This document shows positions 53,100 through 62,907 of a DNA stretch of 64,000 nt, piece after piece. How positions within the stretch are numbered: position 1 is the stretch's first letter; every line of letters begins with the position of its first letter. Below the pieces are notes generated by a model that worked only from the letters and a program-made list of their open reading frames with translations, was not told the origin of the DNA and did not search any database. A program made the position numbers and the translations under genes. The DNA is from CAVYEM01 sp963767635 (GTDB taxonomy: Bacteria > Vulcanimicrobiota > Vulcanimicrobiia > Vulcanimicrobiales > Vulcanimicrobiaceae), in NCBI GenBank assembly GCA_963767635.1, contig CAVYEM010000001.1, positions 62,001-126,000 of the forward strand. Direction: 5' to 3'.

Positions 53100-53824
53100 A
53101 CCGCGCGCTCTTCGCGGCCGCCAGCGGCATGGCGGCGCAGCAGCAAAGTTTGGAGATCATTGCCGAGAATCTCTCGAATGCCGACGTCGCGGGATTCAAA
53201 GGCGCCTGCGCGACGTTTTCCGATATCGCCTCGCCTGCGGGCGGTTCGCTGGGAACCAGCGCGGTGTCGACGCACACCGTTTTTACGCAAGGACGGCTGG
53301 TGCACAGCGGCGGTCCGTTCGACTTGGCAATCGACGGGCCCGGATTTTTTGCGGTGATTGACGGCCGCGGCAATCGCGCGTACACGCGCGACGGCGAGTT
53401 TTCGCGTTCGCCCGACGGCAGGCTGCGCAACGCGCAAGGCTGGCGCCTTCAAGGCGTTCGCATTCCGGAAAACGCGCTCTCGGCGTCAGTTTCGGCTGAC
53501 GGCATCGTCACCGCGGCGACGAACAAGGGCGCCGCGATCTGCGGACGCATTCGTCTGGCGCAGTTTGCTTCTCCGGAGTCGCTGCAGTCCAGCGGCGGAA
53601 CGCTGTTTTTTGCAACGCACGCGTCGGGCAATGCGCGCTTCGTGCAGCCGGGCCAGCCCGCCGGACCGGCGGTAAAGTTCGGCATGCTCGAGCAGTCCAA
53701 CGTGACGATCATCGAAGCGATGATGCAAATTTTGGCTGCGCAGCGCGCGTATGAAGCCAATGCCAAAGGCGTCCAAGCCGCGGACGAAATGATGCGCATC
53801 GCCAACAACCTGAGCCGTGGATAG
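53096..53824 (+). CDS. flgG: flagellar distal rod protein FlgG-like
   Basis: Residues 1-30 (LFAAASGMAAQQQSLEIIAE, NLSNADVAGFKG) and the C-terminal QSNVTIIEAMMQILAAQRAYEANAK are classic FlgG ends. GPFDLAIDGPGFFAVIDGRG begins the D1 domain. 242 residues, slightly short of typical (about 260). Start GTG overlaps the upstream stop. Confidence 0.88.
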   Translation: MNRALFAAASGMAAQQQSLEIIAENLSNADVAGFKGACATFSDIASPAGGSLGTSAVSTHTVFTQGRLVHSGGPFDLAIDGPGFFAVIDGRGNRAYTRDGEFSRSPDGRLRNAQGWRLQGVRIPENALSASVSADGIVTAATNKGAAICGRIRLAQFASPESLQSSGGTLFFATHASGNARFVQPGQPAGPAVKFGMLEQSNVTIIEAMMQILAAQRAYEANAKGVQAADEMMRIANNLSRG

Positions 53825-53978
53825 CGTGATCGCGGCTCGCGTGCGCGCGCAGTTCGAGTCGCTGCTGCTGCAACCCGTGCTCGAGCCGTTGACCGCGGCG
53901 TTCGGCGAGTACGGCGAGATTGCGACGCAAGGCTTTGCGCAAGCACTGGCAACGGCGCTGGAGTGCGGGCGTGAATGA
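53817..53978 (+). CDS. FlgJ N-terminal-like mini rod-binding protein, 53 aa
   Basis: A short frame from GTG 53817 reads through QFESLLLQPVLEPLTAAFG and IATQGFAQALATALE. The FESLLLQ...G helices resemble the rod-binding N-terminal domain of FlgJ, without any muramidase domain. It overlaps flgG by eight bases and the sigma-factor gene by eight, so it fills the gap exactly. At 53 residues it is smaller than known FlgJ-N proteins (about 80-100). Confidence 0.6.
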   Translation: MDSVIAARVRAQFESLLLQPVLEPLTAAFGEYGEIATQGFAQALATALECGRE

Positions 53979-54655
53979 TCTCCAGGACGATCGCGAAGCG
54001 CGAATTCGAGCGCTCCTGCCGCTCGTAAAGCGAATTGCGCGCCGGGTGCATCGCATGATTCCTGGAAGCGATCCGGACGATCTGGTGGGCGAAGGTTCGG
54101 TGGGTTTGCTTCGCGCGGTGGACACCTACGATGCCTCGCGCGGGCCGACGCTGGAAAACTACGTTGCCAAAATCGTTACGGGCGCCATGCTCAACGGTTT
54201 GCGGCGCCTCGATCCGGTTTCGGAGCGCGTGCGGCGCGAAATCCGGGAGGCGGAACGCGAACGCTTTTCGATTGCCACGCAAGCCGGCGCCATGCCGTCG
54301 CAGTCCGAGATGGAACGCCGCCGTCCCGGCCTGCGGCGCGCGAACGTCCATGCATATAGGTACACGCCGCTTTCACTGGATGGACCGTTGCCGCCGAACG
54401 AGCGGCTTGCGAGCGATTGGGCGGCGGACCCGGCCGCAATCGCCGGCGAACGCGCAGAGCGAGAAGGGGTGCGTGCGGCGCTGAGCGCGTTGCCGGAGCG
54501 CCAGCGCCATGTGCTGACGCTGCACTATATGCGCGGCGTATCGCTGCAGCAGATCGGAAAAACGCTCGCGATCTCGCCGCAGCGCGCTTCGCAGCCTGCA
54601 TTTGGCTGCGCTGCGCAATCTCAAAAAGGCCTTATATGCCGCGCATCGAGCCTGA
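53971..54655 (+). CDS. sigma-28 (FliA/WhiG)-like sigma factor, one frameshift
   Basis: Region 2 (LPLVKRIARRVHRMIPGSDP, DDLVGEGSVGLLRAVDTYDA) and region 4 (LPERQRHVLTLHYMRGVSLQ, QIGKTLAISPQRASQ) are present. One extra C near 54595 breaks the end; the corrected tail is LHLAALRNLKKALYAAHRA. The start GTG overlaps the FlgJ-like gene. It presumably drives late flagellar genes. Confidence 0.85.
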
Positions 54656-54932
54656 AAGCACGCCGGTGCTGCTTGCGCCGGCATTCAATGTCGGCGTACC
54701 TGCGGTCGCGCTCGTTCCCGACGATGAACTAGAGACGCCTGCGCTTCCGCGCGAACATCCGAAATGGGTCAAAGATGCCGTTGCGGTTTCGCAGCGCGCA
54801 CGGCGTCTTATGGCGCGGCTGCGTCCGGTCATCGTGCGCGTGCTGACGTTTTGGGATCATCGCGTGCGCGGAATCATCGTGAACGGCCGCAGCCTGGGCG
54901 TGGACTCGAGCGGCAGTTACAAGCTCGATTGA
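54636..54932 (+). CDS. hypothetical protein after the sigma factor
   Basis: A 98-residue product starts MPRIEPESTPVLLAPAFNVG, acidic in the middle, then basic helices (SQRARRLMARLRPVIVRVLT). No family recognised. It overlaps the sigma gene by 20 bases, so it may be a small regulator or flagellar accessory; the C-terminal half could bind nucleic acid or a protein partner. Confidence 0.45.
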   Translation: MPRIEPESTPVLLAPAFNVGVPAVALVPDDELETPALPREHPKWVKDAVAVSQRARRLMARLRPVIVRVLTFWDHRVRGIIVNGRSLGVDSSGSYKLD

Positions 54933-55123
54933 GGGCTGAAGACGTAAACGCGAGTAGACAAAAGCCTGACTTCCAGAGACGACCGGCACGAAACTATGGA
55001 ATAACGCTGCAGCGAGCACAAGAAATCATCGGCCCATTTAAAAGATCGTATTGAGATCGTGGTGAGGCCCCGCAAAAGAAGCGAGACCTGAAACCTTGGC
55101 CACGCAGGCTCCGTATATCAGCC

Positions 55124-55939
55124 ATGGTCCGTATCATCGCAAGCGTGTCGCTTGCGGCATGCCTCCTCCTTACGATAACGTGGGTCAATGCGGCCCCCGT
55201 GTCGAAGCCGCAAGTGATGATTCTCGGTGTCGCGCATCTGGCAGCGCGGCGCGACATCCACAACGCCGTATTCCAAGACAGCCCGCTCACGCCAAAGCGT
55301 CAAGTACAGATTACCGAGGTGGTCGAGCGGCTCACGCAATTTCACCCCACGAAGGTGCTCGTAGAAGCGCCGATGGGCGATCAAAAAATCCTACAACAAT
55401 ACCGCCGCTATCTCGTGGGAGACTTCTCGCTCCCCGCGGACGAAGTTTATCAATTCGGTTTCAAAGTCGCGGCGCATGCGCGTAACAGCACGATCTACCC
55501 GATTGATACCTGGGGACCGACGCTCATAGACGACAACAGCGCAAGCGGCAAGCTCATCAATTCCTATCTCAAAGATCACTTCACGGATGTGCGCGACCCC
55601 CGCTTCAATGCTTTCCTCGCACGCGAAGACGCGCTCGAACGAAACGGGACCTATCTAGATCTGCTGCGCTATCTCAACACGGATGCGGCGATACGGGCGA
55701 ACGCGTCGTGGTATAGTATATTCGACGGGATGGGGCGTGAGGCGGATTTCGCCGGAAGCGCATACACGGCGCAATGGTACGTAAGGAATGCTTACATCTT
55801 TTCCAACATTCTCAGCGTTATTCGGCCCGGCGATCGCGTCATCGTCATGATGGGGCAGGGACACGAGTACCTCTTGCGCGAGTTCACGCGTCTCAATCCC
55901 AACGTAACGTACGTGGATCCTCTACGGTACTTGAAATGA
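55124..55939 (+). CDS. DUF5694 family secreted protein (TraB-like fold)
   Basis: A signal peptide (ASVSLAACLLLTITWVNA) precedes a domain beginning KPQVMILGVAHLAARRD and containing KVLVEAP, YQFGFKVAAHARNSTIYPID and VIVMMGQGHEYLLREF. These match the TraB/PrgY-like DUF5694 family with its conserved GxxH and GxGH. 271 residues. The role is unknown; some TraB proteins are proteases. Confidence 0.75.
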   Translation: MVRIIASVSLAACLLLTITWVNAAPVSKPQVMILGVAHLAARRDIHNAVFQDSPLTPKRQVQITEVVERLTQFHPTKVLVEAPMGDQKILQQYRRYLVGDFSLPADEVYQFGFKVAAHARNSTIYPIDTWGPTLIDDNSASGKLINSYLKDHFTDVRDPRFNAFLAREDALERNGTYLDLLRYLNTDAAIRANASWYSIFDGMGREADFAGSAYTAQWYVRNAYIFSNILSVIRPGDRVIVMMGQGHEYLLREFTRLNPNVTYVDPLRYLK

Positions 55940-56050
55940 ACTGCTCCGCCTGCTGGTTCGGCGATAAAGCGTCCAGCCGCATTAAAATTGATTACCCGTA
56001 CAGCTGGCCTTTTGCTTGCGCCTGCGATCGCCTTACGCTATGCTTCGCGC

Positions 56051-56335
56051 ATGAAACTTACAAGCACAGGTCGGCTCTTCGGTATCAGCCGCGAAGCCGC
56101 GAATGAATGGTTCAGCAGAGGCGTGCCGGTGGACCGCATGGCTGACGTTGGCCGCATCGCCGATCTTGCGGATGCGCTGCAACGGCGGTTCAAGGCGGAA
56201 CGAATGCCACAAATCGTGCGCTCTGAACTGCCCGGGTTGGGAGGCCGCAACATTCTTGAGATCATCGGCGAACAGGGCACGGTCGCCATCTTTGACCTGC
56301 TGGACCGCGCCTTTTCATATATACCGCGATCGTAA
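56051..56335 (+). CDS. DUF2384-like (Xre/MbcA/ParS) protein
   Basis: A 94-residue protein with an HTH-like start (RLFGISREAANEWFSRGVPV) and a C-terminal region (SELPGLGGRNILEIIGEQGT) that resembles the DUF2384 toxin-binding domain of ParS/MbcA antitoxins. No RES-domain toxin is adjacent; the neighbours are DUF5694 and punA. Start is the Met at 56051. It may be an orphan antitoxin or a transcription factor. Confidence 0.5.
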   Translation: MKLTSTGRLFGISREAANEWFSRGVPVDRMADVGRIADLADALQRRFKAERMPQIVRSELPGLGGRNILEIIGEQGTVAIFDLLDRAFSYIPRS

Positions 56336-56373
56336 AACCTGCGGTACCGCGGCGTGAAATCAGCGCCCCCGTT

Positions 56374-57114
56374 CTAGCAGCGTTCGATCAGCGCATCGAG
56401 CACGTTTGCCAGACGCGGTGCCGCCGCGGCGGCGGCCTGCGTCACGTCGGCGTGCGAGGTTTGCGGTGCCGCGACCTGGTTGGTGATGAGGCTGATGCCA
56501 AAAACTTCCAATCCACGCGAACGAGCCGCAATCGTTTCAAGAACGGTGGACATGCCGACCGCGTCCGCGCCGATCGTCCGCAGATAGCGCGCTTCAGCAG
56601 CCGTTTCGTAGGTCGGGCCAAGCAGCCCGGCGTACACGCCTTCGCGTAAATCGCCATCGATGTCGTGCGCAAGCGCGCGCAGGCGCGCACTGTACGCATC
56701 GGCCATGTTGACGAACGGATCGACCAGACCGCTGCGCGCGAGCGGATTCATTCCGCTCAAATTGATATGATCCGCAATGACCATCAAATCCCCGGCCCGG
56801 AACTGCGGATTGAGCGCGCCTGCCGCATTAGTCAGCAGCACGGCCTTGGCGCCGCGATCCGCTGCGATGCCCACGTTGCGCGCGATCTCCGCTGCCGTAA
56901 ACCCCTGATAGCCGTGCACGCGTCCGGCAAACGCGAGCACGCGCTTTCCGCGGTGCCGTCCCACGAGCGCGTGGCCCGCATGTCCGGCAAGCATCGCCGC
57001 CGGCATTCCGATCTCCGCATACGGAACGCGCTCGAAGCGCGCACGCTCCCCTAAGAGTTCGGAAAGACCGCTGCCCAGAACGACGCCGAGGTCGATTTCG
57101 CCGAGCTTATCCAC
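56374..57114 (-). CDS. punA: purine nucleoside phosphorylase
   Basis: Trimeric (low-mass) PNP that splits guanosine/inosine into base and ribose-1-phosphate. VVLGSGLSELLG binds phosphate; AGRVHGYQGFTAAE, LTNAAGALNPQFRAGDLM, GLLGPTYETAAEARYLRTIG, GMSTVLE and the Asn in ITNQ define the site. 246 residues. The GTG overlaps the gpmI stop by eight bases. Confidence 0.93.
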   Translation of the reverse strand: MDKLGEIDLGVVLGSGLSELLGERARFERVPYAEIGMPAAMLAGHAGHALVGRHRGKRVLAFAGRVHGYQGFTAAEIARNVGIAADRGAKAVLLTNAAGALNPQFRAGDLMVIADHINLSGMNPLARSGLVDPFVNMADAYSARLRALAHDIDGDLREGVYAGLLGPTYETAAEARYLRTIGADAVGMSTVLETIAARSRGLEVFGISLITNQVAAPQTSHADVTQAAAAAAPRLANVLDALIERC

Positions 57115-58658
57115 GCAGCGCTGCGGCCGGCGTAAAAAGATTTTGGCCGGTCATGCTATCCGGCACAGGCAGATCCATCAAGCGCAGCAGCGTCGGCGCA
57201 ACGTCGCCGAGCTTTCCACCCGCGCTGAGTCTGCCGTCGATATGGTCGCCGACGAGCAAAAACGGCACCGGATTGGTCGTGTGCGCGGTGAGCGGACTCC
57301 CGGCTGCGTCGATTTTCTCTTCGGCGTTGCCGTGATCGGCGGTAATCGCGAGCAGTCCGCCGGCATCTAAAACCGCCCCGCTCAAACGCTCCAGGCATGC
57401 GTCCAATATCTGTACGCTTTCGATCGTCGGCTCCCACTTGCCGGTATGCCCTACCATGTCGGCATTGGCATAATTCATGATGATGACGTCGTACGCACGC
57501 GCTTCGATCTGCTCGATTGCAAAATCGGTGATCTCGCGCGCGCGCATCCTCGGCGCCAAATCGTACGTCGGCACGGTACGGTCCGACGGAATGAGCCGGC
57601 GATCTTCGCCTTCGAACACGTCTTCTCGCCCGCCGTTGAAAAAGTACGTGACGTGGGCGTACTTTTCGGTTTCGGCCAAGCGCAGTTGCCGCAGTCCGCT
57701 GCGCGCCACGATTTCGCCGAACGTCTCGGACTGCGGGCGGGGCCCGAACAGGACCGGGTTCGCAAACGTCTCGTCGTATTTGGTCATCGTGGCGAAGATG
57801 AAGTCGGCATAGTGGTGCGTCGGAAATGGTACGGCGCTTGCATCTTGCGCATTGAAGGCCAGCGTGAGCTGACGCGCGCGATCGGGGCGAAAATTGAAGA
57901 AGATGCACGCATCACCGTCGCGGACGGGCGCCGGCACTCCAACGATCGTCGGCTTGACGAATTCGTCGTCTTCGCCCCTCTCGTATCCTTGCTGCAGCGC
58001 ATCCAATGCCGTGCGAGCGGCGTAGGGCGCTTGACCCCGCGCAATGGCATCGTAGGCGAGTCTGCGTGCGCTCCCAGCGATGGTCTCTATCCATGGCGTA
58101 ATACCGCCCGGTGACGGTTTTGACGGTTCCTGTGCGTCCCAGCTCGGCGAGGCGATCGTCCAGCGCCGAAAGATAACGCTGCGCGGAGCGCGGCGGCGTA
58201 TCCCGGCCGTCCAAGAATGCGTGAATCGCTACCTCAACGCGGGCGGCGTGCGCGCATGTGATCAACTCAAGAAGATGTGCGAGCGAACTGTGCACGCTGC
58301 CGTCCGAAAGCAGGCCCATCAGATGCAGAGTCCCACCGGTGCGCTGCACGTGCCGCTCGCACTCGCGCAGCGTGGGATTATCGGCAAAGGCACCCGAGGC
58401 GATGTCCGCATCGATGATCACCACGCCTTGCGGAACGACGCGCCCGCTCCCCAGATTCATGTGGCCGACTTCGCTGTTGCCCATGATGCCTTTGGGTAGT
58501 CCGACCTCTTCGCCGCTCGCCTCGAGCATCGTCCACGGATACGTCGACAAGAGCGCATTCCAGTGCGGTAACGTGGCTGCTGCGATGGCGTTGCCGTGCG
58601 TACGTTCGCTGCATCCCCAGCCGTCCAGCACGGCAAGCACGATCGGACGGTACTTCAT
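57107..58658 (-). CDS. gpmI: 2,3-bisphosphoglycerate-independent phosphoglycerate mutase, one frameshift
   Basis: An alkaline-phosphatase-fold mutase. LAVLDGWGCSERTHGNAIA is the N-terminal metal site, MGNSEVGHMNLG contains the phosphorylated Ser, FLDGRDTPPRSA and GRYYAMDRDHRWERT follow. A frame change near 58050 leads to DALQQGYERG, NFRPDRARQL, MNYANADMVGHTG and ITADHGNAEE. Corrected length is about 517 residues. It overlaps tpiA upstream (ATGA). Confidence 0.93.
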
Positions 58659-59407
58659 GCGGCGCTCGCACACAATTCAGCGAAGCCGTCGGGATCGAGC
58701 GATGCGCCGCCGACCAGCGCGCCGTCGATGTCGGGCTGGGCGGCGTACTGCGCGATGTTTTGCGCTTTGACGCTGCCGCCGTACAGGATCGAGGTCTCGC
58801 GCAACTGCGGCAGGCACGTGCGTATCGCGAGCATCAGGTCGTTGGCTTGCGCAGCATCGCAATTGTGTCCGGTTCCAATCGCCCAAATGGGTTCGTAGGC
58901 GATCGCAAGGTGTGCAAACGCATCGTTCGGCAGGTCCGCGAGCGCGGCGTGCACCTGAGCGATGACGTACTGCGTTGCGCTTCCCGCTTCTCGCACGGCA
59001 AGCGGTTCGCCCACCGCCACGATAGGCCGCAAACCGTGGGCCAGGGCGGCCTGCGTTTTGCGGCGCACCGCTTCGTCCGTCTCACCGAAATACTGCCGGC
59101 GTTCGGAATGACCGAGAATGACGTACTCGACGCCGACGTCGAGCAGCATTGGCGCGGAGATTTCGCCGGTGTACGCGCCGCGATCTTCCCACTGCATGGT
59201 CTGCGCTCCCAGCTTCACGCGTCCCGCCGCTCCACCGGCGCGCAGCGCTTTGCCGGCAGTCTGCAGCGAGGTGAACGGCGGACAGAGCGCAATCTGGACG
59301 TGCTCCGGTACGGTGCGCGCCAGCGACAAAAAACGCTCGATGTATGCGAGCGTCTCACCGGTGGTTTTGAACATCTTCCAGTTCCCCACGCACAACCGCG
59401 CCCTCAC
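58655..59407 (-). CDS. tpiA: triosephosphate isomerase
   Basis: A TIM barrel of 250 residues. CVGNWKMFKT has the catalytic Lys, YVILGHSERRQYFGET the His, and AIAYEPIWAIGTG the Glu, followed by the ILYGGSVKAQN phosphate-binding segment. The GTG overlaps the pgk stop. Confidence 0.97.
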   Translation of the reverse strand: MRARLCVGNWKMFKTTGETLAYIERFLSLARTVPEHVQIALCPPFTSLQTAGKALRAGGAAGRVKLGAQTMQWEDRGAYTGEISAPMLLDVGVEYVILGHSERRQYFGETDEAVRRKTQAALAHGLRPIVAVGEPLAVREAGSATQYVIAQVHAALADLPNDAFAHLAIAYEPIWAIGTGHNCDAAQANDLMLAIRTCLPQLRETSILYGGSVKAQNIAQYAAQPDIDGALVGGASLDPDGFAELCASAA

Positions 59408-60621
59408 AGGAAACCGGTCTTCTCGCGCAGCCGATCTTTGGCTTCTTCCAAGGCCTTGATCCCGGGAAGCTCTTTGCCTTCGAGAAACTCCAGCGTCGCG
59501 CCGCCCCCGGTGCTCACGTGCGTCATGCTCTCGGCAAACTTGAGTTCCTCCGCCGCTGCGGCCGCATCGCCGCCGCCCACGATCGTGGTCGCTCCCCGCT
59601 GCGTGGCGATCTTCATCGCCTCGCCGATCGCGCGCGTGCCCTCCCGATACTGCGGTTTTTCATACACGCCCATCGGTCCGTTGAATACGACCGTGCGCGC
59701 GGTTTCGATCACTTTACCGTATTCGGCCGCGGTTTTCGGCCCGATGTCCAAGATCATGCTCGTGGCCACCTGTGGCAAATCCACGACGTGCGCGCCCGAA
59801 TCGTTGTCGAAGTCCGTCGACACGACGGCGTCGATGGGCAGCAGGAGCGATACGTCGCGCGTTCGCGCGAGTTCCAGGATGGCGGAGGCAGGCTGCAGAT
59901 CCGAATCGCGCAGCGACTTGCCGACGTCGATGCCCTTGGCTGCAAGAAACGTATTCGCCATGCCGCCGCCAATGCAAAAAGCGTGTACTTTCTCCATCAG
60001 TTTGGTGAAGACGCCGACCTTGTCTTTGATCTTGGCGCCGCCGATGACGCAGACGTACGGCTGCGGCGGATCGTTCACGAGTTTGGAGAGTTCTTCGATT
60101 TCCGATTGCATCAACAGCCCGGCATAGCTCGGCAGATAATGGGCGACGCCTTCGGTCGAGGCGTGCGCCCGGTGAGCGGTGCCAAACGCATCGTTGACGT
60201 AGATGTCCGCGAGCTGCGCAAGCTGCCTGGCGAAATGGGGATCGTTTTGTTCTTCGCCCGGCTCGAACCGAACGTTTTCGAGCATGACGATATCGCCGTC
60301 GTGCATCTGCTCGACGGCTTCGTGCGCGGACGGCCCGACCACGTCGGTCGCAAAGGTCACGTCCATGCTCAGTCGCGTAGAGAGGGCATTGGCAACGGGT
60401 TTCATCCCGTATTTCCCCTCGGGTTTGCCGTCGGGGCGGCCCAAGTGCGAAACGACGATCGTTTTTGCGCCGCGGTCCGCCAGATAGCGCAGCGTATCGA
60501 GCGACGCATCGATGCGCTTGTAATCCAGGATGTCGCCCTCGTGCATCGGTACGTTCAAATCTTCGCGCAGAAGCACGCGCTTGCCGTGCACGTTCACTTC
60601 CTTGAGCGTATGAAATTTCAT
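59404..60621 (-). CDS. pgk: phosphoglycerate kinase
   Basis: Catalyses ATP formation from 1,3-bisphosphoglycerate. RVLLREDLNVP, VSHLGRPDGKPEGKYGMKPV, ENVRFEPGEEQN and YVNDAFGTAHRAHAST are N-domain marks; IGGAKIKDKVG, GGGMANTFL, FNGPMGVYE and TIVGGGDAAAAA form the nucleotide domain. About 405 residues. The start overlaps the gap stop (ATGA). Confidence 0.97.
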   Translation of the reverse strand: MKFHTLKEVNVHGKRVLLREDLNVPMHEGDILDYKRIDASLDTLRYLADRGAKTIVVSHLGRPDGKPEGKYGMKPVANALSTRLSMDVTFATDVVGPSAHEAVEQMHDGDIVMLENVRFEPGEEQNDPHFARQLAQLADIYVNDAFGTAHRAHASTEGVAHYLPSYAGLLMQSEIEELSKLVNDPPQPYVCVIGGAKIKDKVGVFTKLMEKVHAFCIGGGMANTFLAAKGIDVGKSLRDSDLQPASAILELARTRDVSLLLPIDAVVSTDFDNDSGAHVVDLPQVATSMILDIGPKTAAEYGKVIETARTVVFNGPMGVYEKPQYREGTRAIGEAMKIATQRGATTIVGGGDAAAAAEELKFAESMTHVSTGGGATLEFLEGKELPGIKALEEAKDRLREKTGFL

Positions 60622-61631
60622 ACGCCCGCGGGAATCTTCTCCAGAACCATCGCGGTGAGGTCGGCCAGCCGGCACGAGTACCCCCACTCGTTGTCGTACC
60701 AGGCGCCGATTTGGATCAGATCGCCGTTCGCGGCGGTGAGCGAGGAATCGACGATGGAACTGTACGGCAAATGCTTGAAGTCGCTCGAAACCAGTTCTTC
60801 CTCGGAGAACTTCACGTACTCTTTCAGGCTGCCGGCCGCTGCGCGTTTGAGAATAGCATTGAGCTCCTCTTTCGTGGTGTCCCTTTTCACCTGAGCGACA
60901 AGATATACCATCGAAACCGTCGGCGTCGGCACTCGCAGCGCGAATCCGTCAAACGTGCCTTTGACTTCCGGTATGGTCAAATAGAGCGCTTTGGCGGCGC
61001 CGGTCGAGGTCGGGATGATGTTCGTCGCGGCACTGCGGGCACGGCGCAGATCTTTGTGCGGCGCATCCAAAATATTTTGGTCGTTCGTATAGGAGTGGAT
61101 GGTCGACATAAAGCCCTTGACCCATCCCAACTCGTCGACGATCGGTTTGACCGCCGTCGCCAAGCAATTCGTCGTGCAGGACGCGTTCGAAATGATGTGA
61201 TGCTTATCGGGATCGTAGTTGGCGTCGTTCACGCCCAGGACGATCGTAATGTCCTCACCTTTGGCCGGCGCGGAAATCAAAACTTTTTTGGCTCCGCCGC
61301 CGTCGATATGCGCGCGCGCTTTGCTCGCGTCGGTGAACAGCCCCGTGGATTCGATGACGACGTCGACGCCGAGATCCTTCCAGGGCAGTTTGCCCGGGTC
61401 TCGCTCGGCGAGCACGCGGATCGTTTGCCCGTCGATTGCTATCGCGTTGCCTTCGGCGCCGACGCTGCCTTCGTACGTGCCGTAGTTCGAATCATACTTG
61501 AACAGGTGCGCGCATTCGGCCGCGCTGGTCAGGTCGTTTACCGCGGCAATCGCAATGCCGGGATGGCGCTCGATCAGCGCTTTGGCAAAGTTTCGTCCGA
61601 TGCGGCCGAAGCCGTTGATCCCGATGCGCAT
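60618..61631 (-). CDS. gap: glyceraldehyde-3-phosphate dehydrogenase
   Basis: GINGFGRIGRNFAKALI binds NAD; SNASCTTNCLA has the active-site Cys; a HSYTNDQNILDAPHKDLRRA segment and WYDNEWGYSCRL are conserved. 337 residues. The Met at 61631 has GGGAG nine bases upstream; a TTG at 61640 is less likely. Gap opens the run gap-pgk-tpiA-gpmI-punA. Confidence 0.97.
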   Translation of the reverse strand: MRIGINGFGRIGRNFAKALIERHPGIAIAAVNDLTSAAECAHLFKYDSNYGTYEGSVGAEGNAIAIDGQTIRVLAERDPGKLPWKDLGVDVVIESTGLFTDASKARAHIDGGGAKKVLISAPAKGEDITIVLGVNDANYDPDKHHIISNASCTTNCLATAVKPIVDELGWVKGFMSTIHSYTNDQNILDAPHKDLRRARSAATNIIPTSTGAAKALYLTIPEVKGTFDGFALRVPTPTVSMVYLVAQVKRDTTKEELNAILKRAAAGSLKEYVKFSEEELVSSDFKHLPYSSIVDSSLTAANGDLIQIGAWYDNEWGYSCRLADLTAMVLEKIPAGV

Positions 61632-61647
61632 GCACGTCAACTCCCGT

Positions 61648-62550
61648 CTAAAAACGCAGGCGCGCGCGGCCTGTAAGCGGCTCTTTACGAGCCGTCCGGC
61701 TAGTTTCCCCGCGCAAACGGGCGGCCAATCGGCCTAGTGCCGCCAGACGGCTGCTCACGGTCGGTTTGCTCACGGCGGGATTGCAACGGCGGCCCAGCTC
61801 GCTCAGACTTTCGTCCGGATGATCCACGCGCAGCTGCGCGATCTCGCGAAGCGCCGGTGAAAGGCGTTGCAGACCGTACGCGGCGGCCAGGTATTCGATG
61901 ACGGCACTCTGCGCGGCGGCGGCTGCGGCGGTGCGCTCTACATTGGCCGCTTCGGTATTGACGAGCCGGTGAATGCGGTTCTTCGTCTCTTTGAGCGCGC
62001 GCACGTCTTCGAGCCGAAGGACGGCGCCGTGCGCGCCCACGATGGTGAGCAATTCCACGATCGCTTCGAAGTCCTTGAAATACAGCACGCAGCGGCGTTT
62101 TCGCTGCATCGCTTTGGGCGCGATGCTCAGCGCGCGCAGCATCCAGCTCAGCCGTGCTGCGAGCGCTTCGTCCGCAAGCACGAACTCCAAATGATAGCCC
62201 TGCGTGGCGGCCGAGAGGGATCCGCATGCCAGAAATGCCGCGCGCGATTCCATGATGCGGTCGCAGCGATGCAGGGGCTTGCGCGGCAACTGCGTGCCGG
62301 CCGGCGGCAGCGCCAGACGATAGATCGGCGCTCGCCACAGCCGCGTTTCCGCGATCTTTTCGATATGGTTCTCGCTGCTGCCCAGCAGCGTTCGAAAAAG
62401 CCTGGCAACGGCGTTGCGGCGCGTGACGAAATAGCCGCCGCTGCGTCCGTACAGCGACAGGCCGTCGAGCAGCGCGGCGCGGCAGTGGAGTGCGGGGGGA
62501 ATATCGCGCGCGAGCGCGTCTTTGGTATCCGCACTCAAACTTACAGCCAC
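61648..62550 (-). CDS. whiA: DNA-binding protein WhiA
   Basis: WhiA combines a degenerate LAGLIDADG-like N-terminal domain (ALLDGLSLYGRSGGYFVTR) with a C-terminal HTH (LREIAQLRVDHPDESLSELG, RRCNPAVSKPTVSSRLAALG). NRIHRLVNTEAANVERT joins them. About 300 residues, as usual. In Actinobacteria and Firmicutes it controls division. Here it precedes gap directly, 16 bases apart. The GTG overlaps the S4-domain gene by ten bases. Confidence 0.9.
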   Translation of the reverse strand: MAVSLSADTKDALARDIPPALHCRAALLDGLSLYGRSGGYFVTRRNAVARLFRTLLGSSENHIEKIAETRLWRAPIYRLALPPAGTQLPRKPLHRCDRIMESRAAFLACGSLSAATQGYHLEFVLADEALAARLSWMLRALSIAPKAMQRKRRCVLYFKDFEAIVELLTIVGAHGAVLRLEDVRALKETKNRIHRLVNTEAANVERTAAAAAAQSAVIEYLAAAYGLQRLSPALREIAQLRVDHPDESLSELGRRCNPAVSKPTVSSRLAALGRLAARLRGETSRTARKEPLTGRARLRF

Positions 62551-62816
62551 TGCGCCGGTTCATCCTTACGCTGCTCGACGATCTCGTATAGATCCGCAGC
62601 TTTGATGCCGGGCGTCATCCGCAGTGGCACTTCACGCACGCGCACGGTGACGTATTTCGTCGCGTAGTGAATTTCCAACACGTCGCCCGGACGCACGTGG
62701 TACGCCGGCTTGAGCGCCTTGCCGTCCTTGGTGATGCGCCCGTGCTCCAGCGCCTCGTGCGCTTCGCTGCGCCGCTTGCTCAAGCGGGAAATTTTCATGA
62801 ATTTGTCGAGCCGCAT
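62541..62816 (-). CDS. S4-domain RNA-binding protein (RqcP/Hsp15-like)
   Basis: A 91-residue protein consisting of an S4 domain: MRLDKFMKISRLSKRRSEAH begins it, and KPAYHVRPGDVLEIHYATKY closes the fold. RqcP (YabO) stabilises tRNA on stalled 50S subunits; Hsp15 is the alternative. It precedes whiA and overlaps it by ten bases. Confidence 0.85.
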   Translation of the reverse strand: MRLDKFMKISRLSKRRSEAHEALEHGRITKDGKALKPAYHVRPGDVLEIHYATKYVTVRVREVPLRMTPGIKAADLYEIVEQRKDEPAQWL

Positions 62817-62907
62817 GCGCAGAGGTATTGCGGCGCGGGCGCAGCGCGCTCATGCTTCGGATCTGCCGCGGCAGGCGCGCGGCGTGCCGCATGCCAAGCA
62901 AGGCCGC

